Part shown: positions 45,368 to 57,506 of the stretch, piece by piece
How positions within the stretch are numbered: the first letter of the stretch is position 1
Layout of the letters: every line of letters starts with the position of its first letter
NCBI GenBank assembly: GCA_021399435.1
Contig: JAJTUP010000003.1
Coordinates: 2,108,001-2,172,000, forward strand
Source: Diaporthe sp. PMI_573
Lineage: Eukaryota; Ascomycota; Sordariomycetes; Diaporthales; Diaporthaceae
Direction of reading: 5' to 3'
Length of the DNA stretch: 64,000 nucleotides
Program-made: the position numbers and the translations under genes
Notes under the pieces: generated by a model
The model's input: the letters and a program-made list of their open reading frames with translations, nothing else
Databases searched by the model: none
Told to the model about the DNA's origin: nothing

Positions 45368-46586
45368 AAATACTCGGAATGGCCAAGCCTTGCGAGTGAT
45401 TGGAAAGCATGCACTTCACAGCTCTCTAATATTCTCTGGCTTCTCTTCGCAGCGGAAGTGCTAGATGAAAGTGCAATAAAGTGTCGGTGGACATGCACCA
45501 GGCAGCACTGCAAAGGTCCACTACACCAACTCAACGTACCCATTCAAAGGCTGACCCAGCGGTAACGGCTGAGGACCAAGAGTCGATGGCTCATGATCTT
45601 GCCAAGTCGAAACGACAGGCAGCCGAGTCTAAGTGGACCAACACGCCGGTTGTGCAGCTTCAGCCTGGAGGCAGGTGGAGTTGGTGTCGGATTATGGCGT
45701 CCGGCCATTGTAATGCTGGCCATCTGAGGTTTTCAGAACAAGAGAGTGTGCACACATTTGCTGGACTCATCTGCTGAGCCTCTCGGATGCTTTCGATGGG
45801 GACAACGCAATCAGACTGGTACGCTCAAATGGAACCATGGCCCCGTGGCATGGTGGAATCTAGGTGGATGAGCATTACTAAGTGGCACGATGGGAGCCAG
45901 GGTCACAGTGATGCATCTATCAAGTCCGAGTTCTTTGGGCGAGTAACTCATGAAGAGAGTATCAGCTCTGACGTCGTCGGGTGAAGGTGGGGGGTGGCTT
46001 GAACAGTCACCGAGCATTGGCGGCCAGGGGTGAGCATGAACACGAGCATTTGGCGACAGGAAGGGTCCATTTCCTGGGCGGCAACGGACAGGATCGTGTT
46101 GAAGCTGTCGCGGATTGAAATGGATGCATCAGAGCGAGGCCACGTTCTTTCTCGGTTGGAGAAGTGTGATATTATCGTTCTGCTGTGTGCCCTGCTTTTA
46201 CCGCGGCAAAAGTAGTAGCAGTAGCAGTAGCAAGCAAGGCATGAGGATTGGGATCAATGTCCGTCATCTCGAGAGCCCTAAGCCCCAGAGAACCCAATGC
46301 CACCAAATTGAAATTAGCAGCAGCAGGCCAAAAAACAGGGCCCCTGGCCCCCTGGCCCCTGTCTTGCTTGTCCTCCGGGCGATTATGTAAGGGCCAGGTC
46401 GCATTGACAAAATCTGATGGTTGGAATGGCTCGCCTGTCCGGTCTGCCATTCCCGTTTCAGGCCCTTTCAAAGCAGAGAGCTGTGCTGCATTGACTAGCC
46501 CAGTGTTGTGGCCACCAGTGGCCGAGGCCCCCTGTCATGCCCGCTCCGTTTACGTAGACGTTTGCTGCGTACCGCAGTAAGGTATC

Positions 46587-46604
46587 TAGGTACCTAGGTA
46601 CCTA
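46587..46604. repeat. 18-bp palindrome TAGGTACCTAGGTACCTA
   Basis: Perfect palindrome. Related ACCTAGGTA/GTAGGTA blocks recur at about 1683-1740 and 62347-62360, so it belongs to a scattered simple-sequence class. Confidence 0.6.
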
Positions 46605-46784
46605 CACAGTAGTGTGGACGTAGCAAAGGTGCAAGGACAAGGTGGAGCTCGGGCCACCTCTCCCCCTCCAACGCATCCTGCACCCTGCGCCCACGGCAGC
46701 ACGGTTAGGCCAGCCCAAGCCCAGCCCAGCCCAGCCCATTGCCGCAAAAATTGAATCTCCCCACACCGGGCTGCCCACCAAAAG

Positions 46785-46830
46785 CTCTGCCTCTGCCTCT
46801 GCCTCTGCCTCTGCTGCTCCTGCTCTGCCG
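46785..46830. repeat. CTCTGC microsatellite
   Basis: About five units of ctctgc followed by ctgctcctgctctg, in the leader region of the Stm1 gene. Confidence 0.8.
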
Positions 46831-47013
46831 CACCCGACTCGCCTCGCCTCGCCCTCAACCCTTTCTGTCAATCCGAGCAACGCGACGACGGCCTAGGATT
46901 ATGTCTGCGTAGAGACTGTCCTTGTTACAAACCACACCAAGTCTCCTCAAGTCCCATTTTGTCGTCGCACATCCCACGCCTTCCAGAAAGGCGAACTGCT
47001 GCCCGGTGACAAG

Positions 47014-48518
47014 ATGTCGGTCGCCTCAAAGGTGAGAGAGCTTCCTCTGCTGTTTACCCCGTCCCACCGACCCAACGCCGCCGCCTGCTCCCCGCCGGAT
47101 CAATTCTCATCGCGCTCTTGCTCCCCTCATGAGTCAATGCTAACCTCTGTCTTCTCTGCCACAGAACCTCTACGCCCTCCTCGGTAATTGCGCCCATCCT
47201 GTCCCTGCTGCTCGCGCTCATCTCCCACCCTCGTCCCCCGGTCCAAGCACGCTCAGTTCAGTGTTCAGTCTCGTCCCAGACTCAGTCCTCATTAACGCCG
47301 TTTTTGAACAACAGGTAACACTGACGAGGAGGGAGCCGAGACTACTCCTTCTCCCGTCAAGACCGTCACCAAGACCAGCACCAAGACCGGCAAGGCCAAC
47401 GCCGACGGCACTGGTCCCGCCAACTCTGCTCCTGCTTCAGGCGCCCGCTCCGCAGCTCCAGGCGGTTTCCTCCCTCACGAGAAAAGTATGAACCATCACC
47501 TGCGTGCCCGGTCCCCCGCTGGCCGGGATAGCACACCCCAATGATGGCTACGATCTTGGTTGACAGTTGTGACACAGCTTTCCGCGATGGAAGTGCGGCT
47601 AACCGGAGGAAGCCCACCGACGAGGCCCCCCGCGGCGGAGCCCGAGGCGGCCGTGGCGCTCGTGGCCGTGGAGGTCAGTCCTTCTTCTGACCCTACCAAC
47701 CCCACGCATTGCGACTAGCACACTGACCAGACAATACCAGGCCGTGGCGCAACCCATCACCGCAACGCTGACGACAGGCACACTAAGAATATAGTCCCGT
47801 AAGCCCTAGCGTGCCTCCTTCACACTTTTTTAAAGGACAGCGAGCTAATTGCATTCGCAGTGGTTCCGAGAAGCAAGCTGCTCAGTCATGGGGCGCCGCC
47901 GATGGTACTGCCGAGCTCAACGACGAGCAGGCCGGTGAGGCCATTGCTCAGTCCGAGCAGAAGGATGCCGAGGCCGAGGATGCCGAGGCCGAGGCCCAGG
48001 AGCCTGAGTCCCCCCAGGTGTTCACTCTCGACACCTTCTATGCCAAGCAGGCCGAGACGAACGCTGCCCTGAACGTCGGCACATCTACTCGCAAGGCCAA
48101 CGAGGGTGCCAACACCGATCAGTGGGGTACCACCCAAGTATACATCAAGAAGGGAGACGACGACTTCATCGCGCCGTCTAAAGGCAAGAAGAAGGAGCAG
48201 ACCGAGCAAGGGGCCAGAACCAAAAAAGAGTCCAAGATATCCATCGAAATCTCTCACGAGTTCAAGCCTGAAGAGCGCACCCGCGAGGGTCGTGGCGGTC
48301 CCCGAGGCAGTGGTGGAGATCGTGGTCCCCGTGGTGGAGATCGTGGTCCCCGTGGCGGTGCCGACCGTCGCGGAGGTGCTCCCCGCGGCCCTCCCCGCGG
48401 AGGTGCCCCTCGCGGCGGTGATGGCTTCCCTCGTGGAGCGCCCCGTGGCGGACGTGGCGGCTCCGCCCCCATCAACCCCAACGACACCAGCGCTTTCCCC
48501 AGCCTGGGCAGCAAGTAA
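47014..48518 (+). CDS. STM1: Stm1/SERBP1-family ribosome- and RNA-binding protein
   Basis: Six exons: 47014-47031, 47165-47183, 47315-47485, 47578-47673, 47741-47798 and 47861-48518; 1020 bases, 339 residues. The N-terminus MSVASKNLYALLGN is the Stm1 signature. After a Thr/Lys-rich segment comes RDGSAANRRKPTDEAPRGGA, a first RGG tract, DRHTKNIVPGSEKQAAQSWG (the HABP4/PAI-RBP1 core), an acidic EAEDAEAEAQEP stretch, QVFTLDTFYAKQAE, and a long C-terminal RGG/Gly-Arg tract ending DTSAFPSLGSK. In yeast Stm1 sits in the mRNA channel of dormant ribosomes and was also described as a G4-nucleic-acid and telomere-cap factor. The two tiny first exons (18 and 19 bases) split the signature sequence. Confidence 0.88.
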
Positions 48519-49338
48519 GCGCCGCGACGCATATTCCCTGCAGAACTCTGCATGTCGGCACGCAAAAAGGCAAGAATATCGTCTCACGGAATTTACGTCA
48601 ATGTGATCCTATGAACAGGAGCGACCGGCATTACTGAGAGACACGGTCGGGATCGGGGCATTTGGCTGGTTGGGGGATTGTCCAGGTTTTCATCTATCTG
48701 TTTGGTCTCAAAGTCACTACGTCTGGTATCTGGCCGGTCAAGTCCACATCTCAAAAGCAAAAAATGCATTTCACCTTCTCTGATCCAACGCAAGCTGGCC
48801 CGTTCGCGGTCTCAGCTCGCAGGTTATGTTCCCGCTAAAATCGACTTTGCCTTCATTATCTAGGTTCTGTTCTTCCAAGCTGTGACAAGAGACACCCCCG
48901 AAAAAAGGATTTGGTGAGAATTCCATGTACTACTCCTGCCTTGCAGCCTCCAATTCCGGCTTGACATCAATATTTTCCTGTCTCGCTTTTTCCTTTCCTT
49001 GTGATGGAGACCATGTGAAGTTGGAGGCAGGCAGACACATATAGTCTTGTGCTTAATGTGAAGATGGTCATCTGAACAAGGACTTCCAACGACAATAATC
49101 GTTGAGACTATCCAGCGCCTGGTGGATTATCTCATTCAGTCAGGCAGGATATGTAAGTACGGTTCAAGGATTGACTAAGAATCTAAACTCTTCTGCTAAC
49201 TTTCGCAACCTGTTTGAGACGGGTCCGGACCGTTTTGTTGATGCCCTTTGGTTCAGTCCCCATTTTTCCATTGACAGGTTGACAACATAAAAGCCTGAAA
49301 TTCCAGATCCTCATGATTAGTCGGTCCCTGCGTGCCTA
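48519..49338. other. 3' intergenic between convergent genes
   Basis: Holds the 3' regions of the Stm1 gene (+) and the FAD oxidase (-). No gene seen. Confidence 0.5.
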
Positions 49339-51587
49339 CTACACTTGAGCCAGGCAGAGCCTTCCCTCATCCTGCTGGACCCATGCTTCGCTTCCAGGGC
49401 AATGTGGGCACCACAGAAGCTGGTCGGGGTCGTACTTCTGCTTGATCTTGGCAAGTTGTGGGTAGTTTGGCCCGTACAAAGACGATTGCCAATCCGGTTC
49501 GTTGATGTCGGCCTTCACAAAGGTAAACCGCATGAGATTGTTTTCTGGCTGAGAAGAACTCGATGCTTGAGAGCGGACAGAAGAGCGCCAGCCTGGAACG
49601 TACCTCGTTGATGTAGGCGCCGGTGTTGGGCGCCAGCTGCCGAAGCAGTTTCCCGGCAACGTGCGTAGCATTGTGAAAAGCGCTGTCAACTACGGATTGC
49701 GGCACGTCGTCTTTCCAGCTTCTCGTGTGGATGAAGTGGAGTACTGTCTCTCGCCATGCGGGGTTGAGGGCGTTCTCAACAGGCACTGAGCTGCCTGTCA
49801 TTACCATAGAGACGCCAGGACTCGAGATGCCGTCCTGCGGTGAGATTTGAAGGTGAGTTTCTGAGAGTACATGACTAGCAATCATCTGGGACAAGAACAG
49901 ATATTGGGGAGAGGGGGGCACACCAGACTCACCGTTGGACCATCGAAGTTCGGACCTACTGCCAACAAGAGTTCAGTCAGAAGTTCGAGGTCTCCTGTTA
50001 ACGACTCCCTTGTAAGAAGCCTAGATGTCTGCAGCCCACCGCCTTGGCCGACGTGGTCAGGTGATGGGAGCGTGGCAAGAACACTGGCGAGATCTCGGGA
50101 ATATGAGGTCGAAGACGTGATGTGGGCCGCACGACTCGCATTCTCCGAGCCAAAGAAACCCTCGATATCCGCGTTCAGGCGTTCCATTGTCCCGTTGGGC
50201 TTGTTGAAGAGGAAGAACGCGCCGACAAGGCCAAGCTGGGACCCAGGCGCTGGCTCACCTGCCGTCAGGTAGCCCCCGAGGCCGCCGTCGTGCACATCTG
50301 GTAGATATGAAAGGACCTGGGCGACAAAACGGTACCACTGTTGTATGTAAGTGGAGTTCTTCTGTGTCGCTTCGAAGGTGTAAAGGTGCACATCGGGCAT
50401 CGGGTACGCCTTGATCGTGAGGCTGGTGATGACACCAAAGGCGCCGGCGTTGCCTCCTCGGATAGCCCAGAATATGTCAGAGTTCTGGCATTCGTTGGCA
50501 GTGATCAGTTCGCCAGCAGGGGTGACAATATCCGCCTGGATGATGTTATCTGCGCCCATTCCGTACGCAGCTGTCGCGAGACCGTGGCCGCCGGATGTTG
50601 CCCATCCCGCGACTCCAACATCCTGTGAATCCTAGTTTAGGAATAATTTCTCCGAGTCCCAACTCAGAAGGTTTGCGGACATACATAGTTTGTACCAGTG
50701 ACTCCTAGGGCATCATGGCTCGCCAATGCCGTTGAAAGAGTCTCATCTTGCACTCCAGCGCCGATTGTAGCACCCATGTGCGTTATATTTTGGCCTGTGC
50801 CGTTCAGACCGCAAGACTGAGGCGTGAAGTTTTCATGGAACTGAAAGTTTTGGAAGTTGTGCGTCCAAATTCTGCCAATATTGTCAACTCGATATCCGTA
50901 CCTAGTCATATCTATCATGCTTGAGCCGCAGCACAGTGACTTACGACAGGGCACCATAACTTGAACTCCTGGTTCATCGTTAGCACATCTGAACGGAAGA
51001 TGCGTATGAGGTACAAGGCTATTTACTTGATGCCATTGTGTCCGGTATTCTTGATGTTTGATCTTATGTTGTATTGCTTGATGAATTTCAACGCCGCTTG
51101 CACGTGGCGCGGCTCGGTTGCGTTGACTGCATAGGGCGGGTAGAAGCCGAGCTGACAGCCCTTCCTTCCAGCATCTGGGTCCCCGCCAATGCTTGTGCCG
51201 TTCGGATAGATGGGATTGCAGCTGTTGTTGGCGAACAGTGGCTGGTCGACACTTGTCGGATCCGCTGAGTGGAAAGACGACGCGGTCCAGTTGCTCAAGA
51301 CCATCCCACAGGCCGCCTCGTCGTAATTAGGCTCTTCGGGGAAGCATACCGAGGCAGGGAGCACAGTTCGAATTAGTCGACCTGAGAGGGTCTCGTTCAG
51401 GGACGACCACGCAGCCTCGGATGGCCAGCAAGGGTCGTTTGGAGCCTGGGTTGAGTAATTAGTAGTAAGTCACGCTTTTTCCTACACACGTAGTCAACCT
51501 TACACATTTACAATACTGCGAAGCAAGAATTGTTGTTGTACTGGCAAGGAGAGCAAGAAATGCCCGCTGCAGGTGCGGAAGAACCAT
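49339..51587 (-). CDS. secreted FAD-linked oxidoreductase (BBE-type)
   Basis: Seven exons: 51587-51504, 51445-51027, 50968-50945, 50871-50685, 50622-49933, 49834-49604 and 49512-49339; 1809 bases, 602 residues. A signal peptide (MVLPHLQRAFLALLAS) comes first. The FAD_binding_4 domain is recognisable by NTGHNGIKSSSYGALSIWTH, which is only complete after splicing in a 24-base exon, and by GVAGWATSGGHGL and FWAIRGGNAGAFGVITSL. The C-terminal BBE domain reads INEADINEPDW and YPQLAKIKQKYDPDQLLWC. His of NTGH is a candidate for FAD attachment, but the second (Cys) ligand of bicovalent members is not at the usual place. These oxidases act on sugars, alkaloids or polyketides; the substrate is unknown. 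Confidence 0.88.
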
Positions 51588-52760
51588 GATGATGAAAAGA
51601 ATGAATATTCGTGCCCTATAATCGCAGCGATAATCAAGACAACAGAGCCGTCGACAATTTGCAGGCTGCTACAGAAAAGCAAGACTCCAGCTTGTGATGA
51701 AGATGGCTGACATGGGACTCTTATACATGGATGAATTACATATTGAAGAATACCTTGCCAGTAGGAGTTCATCCCTTTCCCCTCGCCCCTTTTTCGTTTT
51801 GATCTTCATGATATCACTTGAACATCGGGGGAAGAATTTTCGGATCCTGCATCTTACTTGGCCGCTCGCGATTTTCGTAAAGCCAGGTACGAAAAATGTC
51901 CCGCGATACGAAAATTAGTCACCTACCTACATAGCCACGACTTAGACAGGCTGGAAAATGCTTTCCCCTTTAAGCAACATTCACCCCTGGCAGCGATACT
52001 CTACTCCAAGACGGGATGGTCCGCGTCGGCCATGTGGTGTATGGAGATGACGAACAGCGCTGCACGGAAATTCTCCGATAAAGGTGGGTGTCCCAAAATG
52101 GCATCTCCGCAGCCTTGCGCGCATGGAATTTCCTCGCCTTCTGCTCAACTTGTTCCCCTGATTGATTTCACGGCTGGCTCGAGTACGTCTTGTGGACGCA
52201 TCCCTTGCCAGTCTCCATCTCAATTGTCCTGGCTGATGGTGGAAAGAAGCCATTCAATCTCTACTCCCTCAATATGACTGAAGTCCTGGCTCCGAAATCT
52301 TCGTCCTCACATTGCTATAGTCTACCCCTTTCTGTTCTCTGCCGCTATTTACACAAAGCATTGAAAACTGACAAAGACCACTTGAGCAGGACTTACAATG
52401 GAAGTCTTTTCTCCTGCGAATGACCTTTCTGTAACAAAGCGCATTGTCGACTCCCGCGTGTTCAGCTGAGCATGATTCTCTGAAGTGAAACATACTGAAC
52501 AAGCACGTAGACGTCGTCCACATTTAAACAATGGCAATCCCCAAATCTCAACGTGCTCACTGACCGACCTTACCAAGCTCCTCAACTGCATTCAGTACTC
52601 AGGCAGGTATCTTGAGAAAGACTCAAAGGTTGCATCAGCACCACTCCCTTACACCTTGTTGATCAGGGTGTTCTTCTAACTGCCACTACCTGGAAATCAA
52701 TTCTGATATACTCGGTATCTCGTTAGTCTTTGCTTTCATTCACCGGGGATCTAGGGCAAA
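51588..52760. other. intergenic, no gene seen
   Basis: Divergent region between the FAD oxidase and the gene at 52761. Only short frames without recognisable features. Confidence 0.5.
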
Positions 52761-53678
52761 ATGTCAGGCAATTCCTGCCCGAGTAATCAATCTTGTATTG
52801 AGATGTGGCGCAATGCTGTTCCAATGCGGAAGACCAGCCAGGGGACAGCACGGCGTCTCCCGTCTGCCCTCAGTAACGACAACTCACGGGCTAGCCTGTC
52901 AAGCACATTGGCCGAGGATGAGTCTGCTTTCTGCTCTGCACCTGAACGAGCTGTTCGGTATGTAATCGAGCGGATCGAGCGGGAGCGGATTCAGAATAAC
53001 AAGGTGAAAGAGGCAATAGAAGCAGCAGAAGGAAGTATGGCTAGATTGCGGCTATTAGTGGCAGAGCTGCGCGGTGCGGAGCGTCAAGACGAGGAACATC
53101 AGGTGAGTGACTCAATTTCACAGGACGTGGCAGCCCCTCTCGGATCCGCCATAGGACATAGGGTTCTCTTCCCTATTAAGAATCATCCTGAAGACAGAGG
53201 CCCAATGCGACCAGGAACGCCTGCGGTGCTGCCGGTCAGGCTCACCGACTATTTCGCGGATGACGAGGGGGAAAATACTACTTCTTTGGGAGGAAGAAAG
53301 ACTCGGCGATCCGGGAAATCCTCCAATGTGTCATTGCTCCAGCCTGCTCCTCCGCCATCAACGTCGGAGCCGCTCCAGAGTCCAGCTTATGTCCTACGCG
53401 CTCTGAATCCTTTAGAAGTCTGGGATGACAATGTGCCTGTTGAGCCTTTCCTCCATGCTCCTGTGCCGCTGCGGCCGCTCAGAGAGCCAGAGCTCCTCCT
53501 TGTGGGTCACAACAATGAGAGGGTTCACAGCGGTCCAGCCTCCACCCCCCATGACTATCTAGCTGCTGGGATTGACCACCCGATCCCGTTGTCCGAAGTA
53601 CAGGAAATGCAGAGGATATGGAGGGACAAGTGTTTCGAGGAGCAAGTTGCGCGATATGTGCGTGCATGGGTGGCTTGA
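52761..53678 (+). CDS. uncharacterised protein with a short coiled coil
   Basis: A single-exon frame of 305 residues starting MSGNSCPSNQ. Residues ~60-110 are helical and charged (VIERIERERIQNNKVKEAIE), likely a coiled coil. The middle is Pro/Ser-rich and probably disordered (LLQPAPPPSTSEPLQSP). The C-terminal ~35 residues (IPLSEVQEMQRIWRDKCFEE) are again helical. No signal peptide or membrane segment. Normal codon use and an open frame in a gene-rich context support a real gene. Family not recognised. Confidence 0.65.
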   Translation: MSGNSCPSNQSCIEMWRNAVPMRKTSQGTARRLPSALSNDNSRASLSSTLAEDESAFCSAPERAVRYVIERIERERIQNNKVKEAIEAAEGSMARLRLLVAELRGAERQDEEHQVSDSISQDVAAPLGSAIGHRVLFPIKNHPEDRGPMRPGTPAVLPVRLTDYFADDEGENTTSLGGRKTRRSGKSSNVSLLQPAPPPSTSEPLQSPAYVLRALNPLEVWDDNVPVEPFLHAPVPLRPLREPELLLVGHNNERVHSGPASTPHDYLAAGIDHPIPLSEVQEMQRIWRDKCFEEQVARYVRAWVA

Positions 53679-54862
53679 GCACTCCCCAGACATCTGAGAA
53701 CTGATGCCTACCTTGGTATCCTGGATACTACAGCATTCGGCTATTCCCGCGATATGTTCAGCTCGAATTCTCTATTTCTCTGCCCCTCTCTCCCCCAATG
53801 AACAAGGGAAAAAAGATGGGGAAAAAATACACTAGTGCAGATAATTTGAAGGTTAATTTGAACATCATCTAGTTTCAGTATTTGCTCACTTCATATTGCT
53901 TTGTAACCACATAACCACCTTCACGCAATCAGATCCTTCAATCATCGTGACCAGTAAATAACGATAGCAAGGCGAGTGCTCTGGGTGTCCCGTACGACTT
54001 TGGTCATTGGACCTAGAGATATAAAAAAACAGTTTCCGCCAATGGACCAGACTTTATCCCCGGGTCGAGCGCACGAAATGACAGCAGCGCCTGTATCTCA
54101 GGGCTTGAACTTCATAAATAGGAAACAAACATATTCAAACACTAGCGACTCGGTACTATCTCATCCAAAGGAGTTCCCGTGACTACTGGCTGATAAGAGG
54201 CAGTAGGCACTGCACTATTCGATTCCCATACATATACGGCATAGGTACTGGCAGCATACGATGGGCGTATAGTACCAGCGGCATTAGGCACATTTTATGA
54301 ACTGGCGAATTTCCCTGTAGTCGGAATATGGGGGTCGTGTTAGCCGCCAGTGGAAGGCTGTTGTATGATCTGCAGGCTGCTTGTCCGTGTGGAGCGTTCT
54401 ACTGGTGGTCGACAAACAGAGTGGTATATTCAGCGCATTGCAGTTCTCCGCGCGGGAAGAGATTACATACAGTGGCCATTCAACACATGGAGAATCTTGG
54501 AAATGCTTGGGTCATCCGTACTGTAAATCAATCTGACTTTAAAAAGATCGTGAATGAGCCGAGCACACCGCAACTCCGAGGAAAGACTAATGGAAAAGAA
54601 AAACTCCAGCTTGCTATGAGGATCTGGTGTATGTGTTTTGTGACAGGTTGATGGGGCCCCAGACATGATCATTCAAGAGAGAGCGAAGGATGAAATCGCA
54701 GGTTGAGGCAAGGAAATTCTATCTGGTATTCGCATAATACTCACAACCGAGTTTGTCTTTGCTCCTTCCTTTGTAATGTACGTTCATAATGACCAAGCCC
54801 CAAGCAATGAGACAAAACTAGATTGCCTCCCGGTTTCCAATGAATCAGCAGTATTATCTTGG
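53679..54862. other. 3' intergenic between convergent genes
   Basis: A 107-codon forward frame at 54328-54651 (MGVVLAASGRLLYDLQ) exists but has no recognisable features and is left uncalled. Confidence 0.45.
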
Positions 54863-56692
54863 TCAATTCTTAGATCGTTTCTGCTTGGCGAGACGTACCA
54901 CGTCCACGCCAAGCGTTGCGACAAGTAGAACAAGATTGAAGAACGCCATCATGTAGAAAGGCGCGCCTCTCGAAGAGACATCAAAAAGATAGCCGCCGAG
55001 CTTTGTGAGTAGTAAAATGGCCGCACCGCCACACCACGAGTAGACCCCAGCGATGGTGCCCTTGAGCAGGACCCTGGTGCACTGAGGTTGGGATTTGTTG
55101 CCATTGCCGTTGCCGTTGCCAAGAAGCGGTGCGCCCTCTCCGGCCTCGACGGCCCCTTCTGTCTGGACGACTGAGGCCTCGCCCACTGGCAAAGGTAGGG
55201 TTCCTTTCTTGTGCGGGTCTGCAGCCAGCACACCTTTGCCCAGGGAGCCTAGGCTGCAGACGATGGCGCCGATCTGGCTGATACCGATCAGAGCAACAAT
55301 GACGAAGATGCCCCCAGACCCGCCTCGACCCTCAACATTGGAAACTTCTGGGGTCGAAAGGTTGGGGAAAACAGCGTAGCCAATGACACCGAAGACGGTG
55401 GCAACGGCAATGGGATAGTTGATGCGACGGCTGCGGCTCGAAACATACCCAAACACAGGAGCAAAGACAAGAGCAAACAGCTGCGCGACCCCGGTCAGGA
55501 TAGAGGCCAGTATGTACGCCTTCCTCTGGAACTCCGGCGTATCGCCACCGGGGAGGTCCTTGTAGAAGGAATTGACGAACAGAGGAACGAAGGCAGAGAT
55601 TGCCACTGTCGATGCGCGGGCCACGAACCCACCCAGGTAGCCCAAGCCGATCTGAGAGTCCGTGAAGCCGAGCACGACAGCATCGTGCAGCAGCTGTCGG
55701 TAAGGTAGGAATGTACGCCGCGGGGGCTCGGATCCGTCGGGTAGCTGCCTCTTCTTCATTCCGAAGAGCGTGCGGAAACCCTTGCCCTCCTCGCCCTTGA
55801 GCTTCCGAAGACCAATATAGACAAAGGAGGCCACAAGGATGGCAATTGCTCCTACAACATAGTAGGCATACTGCAGAGCCTCGCCCATCTCGACGCCCTC
55901 GATCTTGCTGAATTGCGCGGGAAGGGGCAGAAAAGCAAGGAGGGAAACCAGCGCGCCGAGGCCAGTGAAGAGTCCGACGTAGCCGGCGAGGATGGACGGC
56001 TTTCCCTGCGCCGGGTCGACGGTGCACTGCGGGTCATTGGAGGCGTCTCCGTTGGAGCCGGGTCGTGTGTAGCGCTCGGGTGTGATGGTGAGGTCGGACT
56101 CGACAGAGAGGGTGACACTGTCGCGGTTGTTGCGGGTTGGGCGGAGGAAGGGCTGGCCTGACTCGGTCCCGTTCTCGTCCTCCCGAGGGGAGTCGGAGTC
56201 GTCGGTAAGACAGGGAAGCGTTGCTGTCACCATGGTGGCTCTGTACCAAGCAAGTATTGTCAGCTTCATGCTCCAAGTGCGCAAGGTGGTGGCGTTTACC
56301 TACGTAGCAGTTGCCCCAAGGGCGAAGAAGATCCTCGCCAGGAGGAGCTGAGGGTAGACATTTGATGTCTGTACAAACAGAAACAGGGCGAGACCAATGA
56401 TGGCGTACCCAACCATGGCCACGAATCGAACACCCAAACGGTCCGAGATCAGGCCCCAGGCGGGGCACGCAACCAGGGCCACGAGCTCATCGACAAAGCC
56501 CAGCGTGCCAACAATATCACCGACGCCATGGTCGACGTGAAGCAGGTCAGTGAGGACAAAAGAAATGCTGCTGTTGAGGAAGACAAGGAAAGAGATGGAG
56601 AAGAGCGCGACACCAAGCAGGTAGCTGATGGCTTGGAAAGTCGTCGTGGACTGTGCAATTGGCAGATGCCGGATCAGGATGTTTCGCGCCAT
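54863..56692 (-). CDS. MFS transporter (drug:H+ antiporter-like)
   Basis: Two exons, 56692-56304 and 56240-54863, with an intron of 63 bases (GTAGGT...GGTACAG); 1767 bases, 588 residues. About 12 hydrophobic segments: YLLGVALFSISFLVFLNSSI first, then a loop with the MFS signature DRLGVRFVAMVGYAIIG between segments 2 and 3, and the last at FNLVLLVATLGVDVV. A ~70-residue hydrophilic insert follows segment 4 (TDDSDSPREDENGTES), and another lies between segments 10 and 11 (GNGNGNGNK). Plasma or vacuolar membrane; substrate unknown. It is divergent from the sideroflexin gene. Confidence 0.88.
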
Positions 56693-57506
56693 GGCTGGCC
56701 GAGACTCGAGAGACGTGAAGCAGAATGTAAGCACCGGTTACGCGTGAGGTGAGGCAGGGAGGGAGCCAGGTATGGGATGGGATGCCCACGGGAAGCTTCA
56801 CATGTGCGCAAACTATGACGAGGGAGAGCCACACAAGTGCTCGAGGAAGCAATGAGGCCTGGATATGTAGAGGAGCCTAACGGCTCGATTCGATGGACTG
56901 GGCGGACGACATTAGAGTACCAAAGCCTATTGCGACAGCTATGCTGCTAAAAAAGACGTAAGATGCAGTGTGGGAAACGGCTGTTTACCACTACTGTACA
57001 AGTACACAGTACTGTGGACAAACAGACCTGGGGTGCGCTAGGAACAACACGCCGAGGTGGCAGTGGTGGGTTGATGACATGGGCGACCCTTACTTAAGCA
57101 GCACCATCCTCCTGCCTCTCCCCACCTTCTTGGGTGCCCCGCGCCGGGTAATTCAATTGCAGGCCACCCTGGAGCTGGGGCCGAGCTCGGCGATAAGAGC
57201 GCGACACAAAAGATGCACGATTGAAACCCACACCACCAGCCCGGTGCGACGACCGGTTTGCGACGGCTTGAGCAGCCTCTCACCGCCGACACATTCCAAA
57301 CCTTGTGCAACTTGACGCGACCACCGTCCTGATCACGGCCTCCAGCGGTGTCTGTGTCTCAATCGACACAGCTGATCGAGTCCACCACACGCCCACTCGC
57401 TCGCTGCCTTTCTCTTCTCCCTTGTACCAGCACAGGGCACAAGAAAAAAAAGAGAAAGGGAAGGTTGCCCCCGAACCCCAGACACCCCCGACCCCCGCGC
57501 GCCAAC
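56693..57506. promoter_or_regulatory. divergent promoter of MFS and sideroflexin genes
   Basis: 815 bases between start codons pointing away from each other. The sideroflexin side has a CT-rich and then A/C-rich leader (about 57400-57500). Confidence 0.5.

Larger units (their letters stand above)
45368..47013. other. promoter/leader region of the Stm1 gene, no gene seen
   Basis: Only short overlapping frames are present. Near its right end are a CCCAG run (about 46715-46740), a CTCTGC microsatellite (about 46785-46830) and a CT/C-rich stretch, all typical of the leader of a strongly expressed mould gene. Confidence 0.5.

Noticed and set aside
47886..48587. A 233-codon reverse frame and other long frames opposite the Stm1 last exon
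   Set aside because: Gly/Arg-rich GC-rich coding sequence leaves the other frames open; the forward frame carries the family motifs and splice sites.
55332..56027. A 231-codon reverse frame inside the MFS gene in another phase
   Set aside because: Cys/Arg-rich composition without domains; it overlaps the clear membrane-protein frame.
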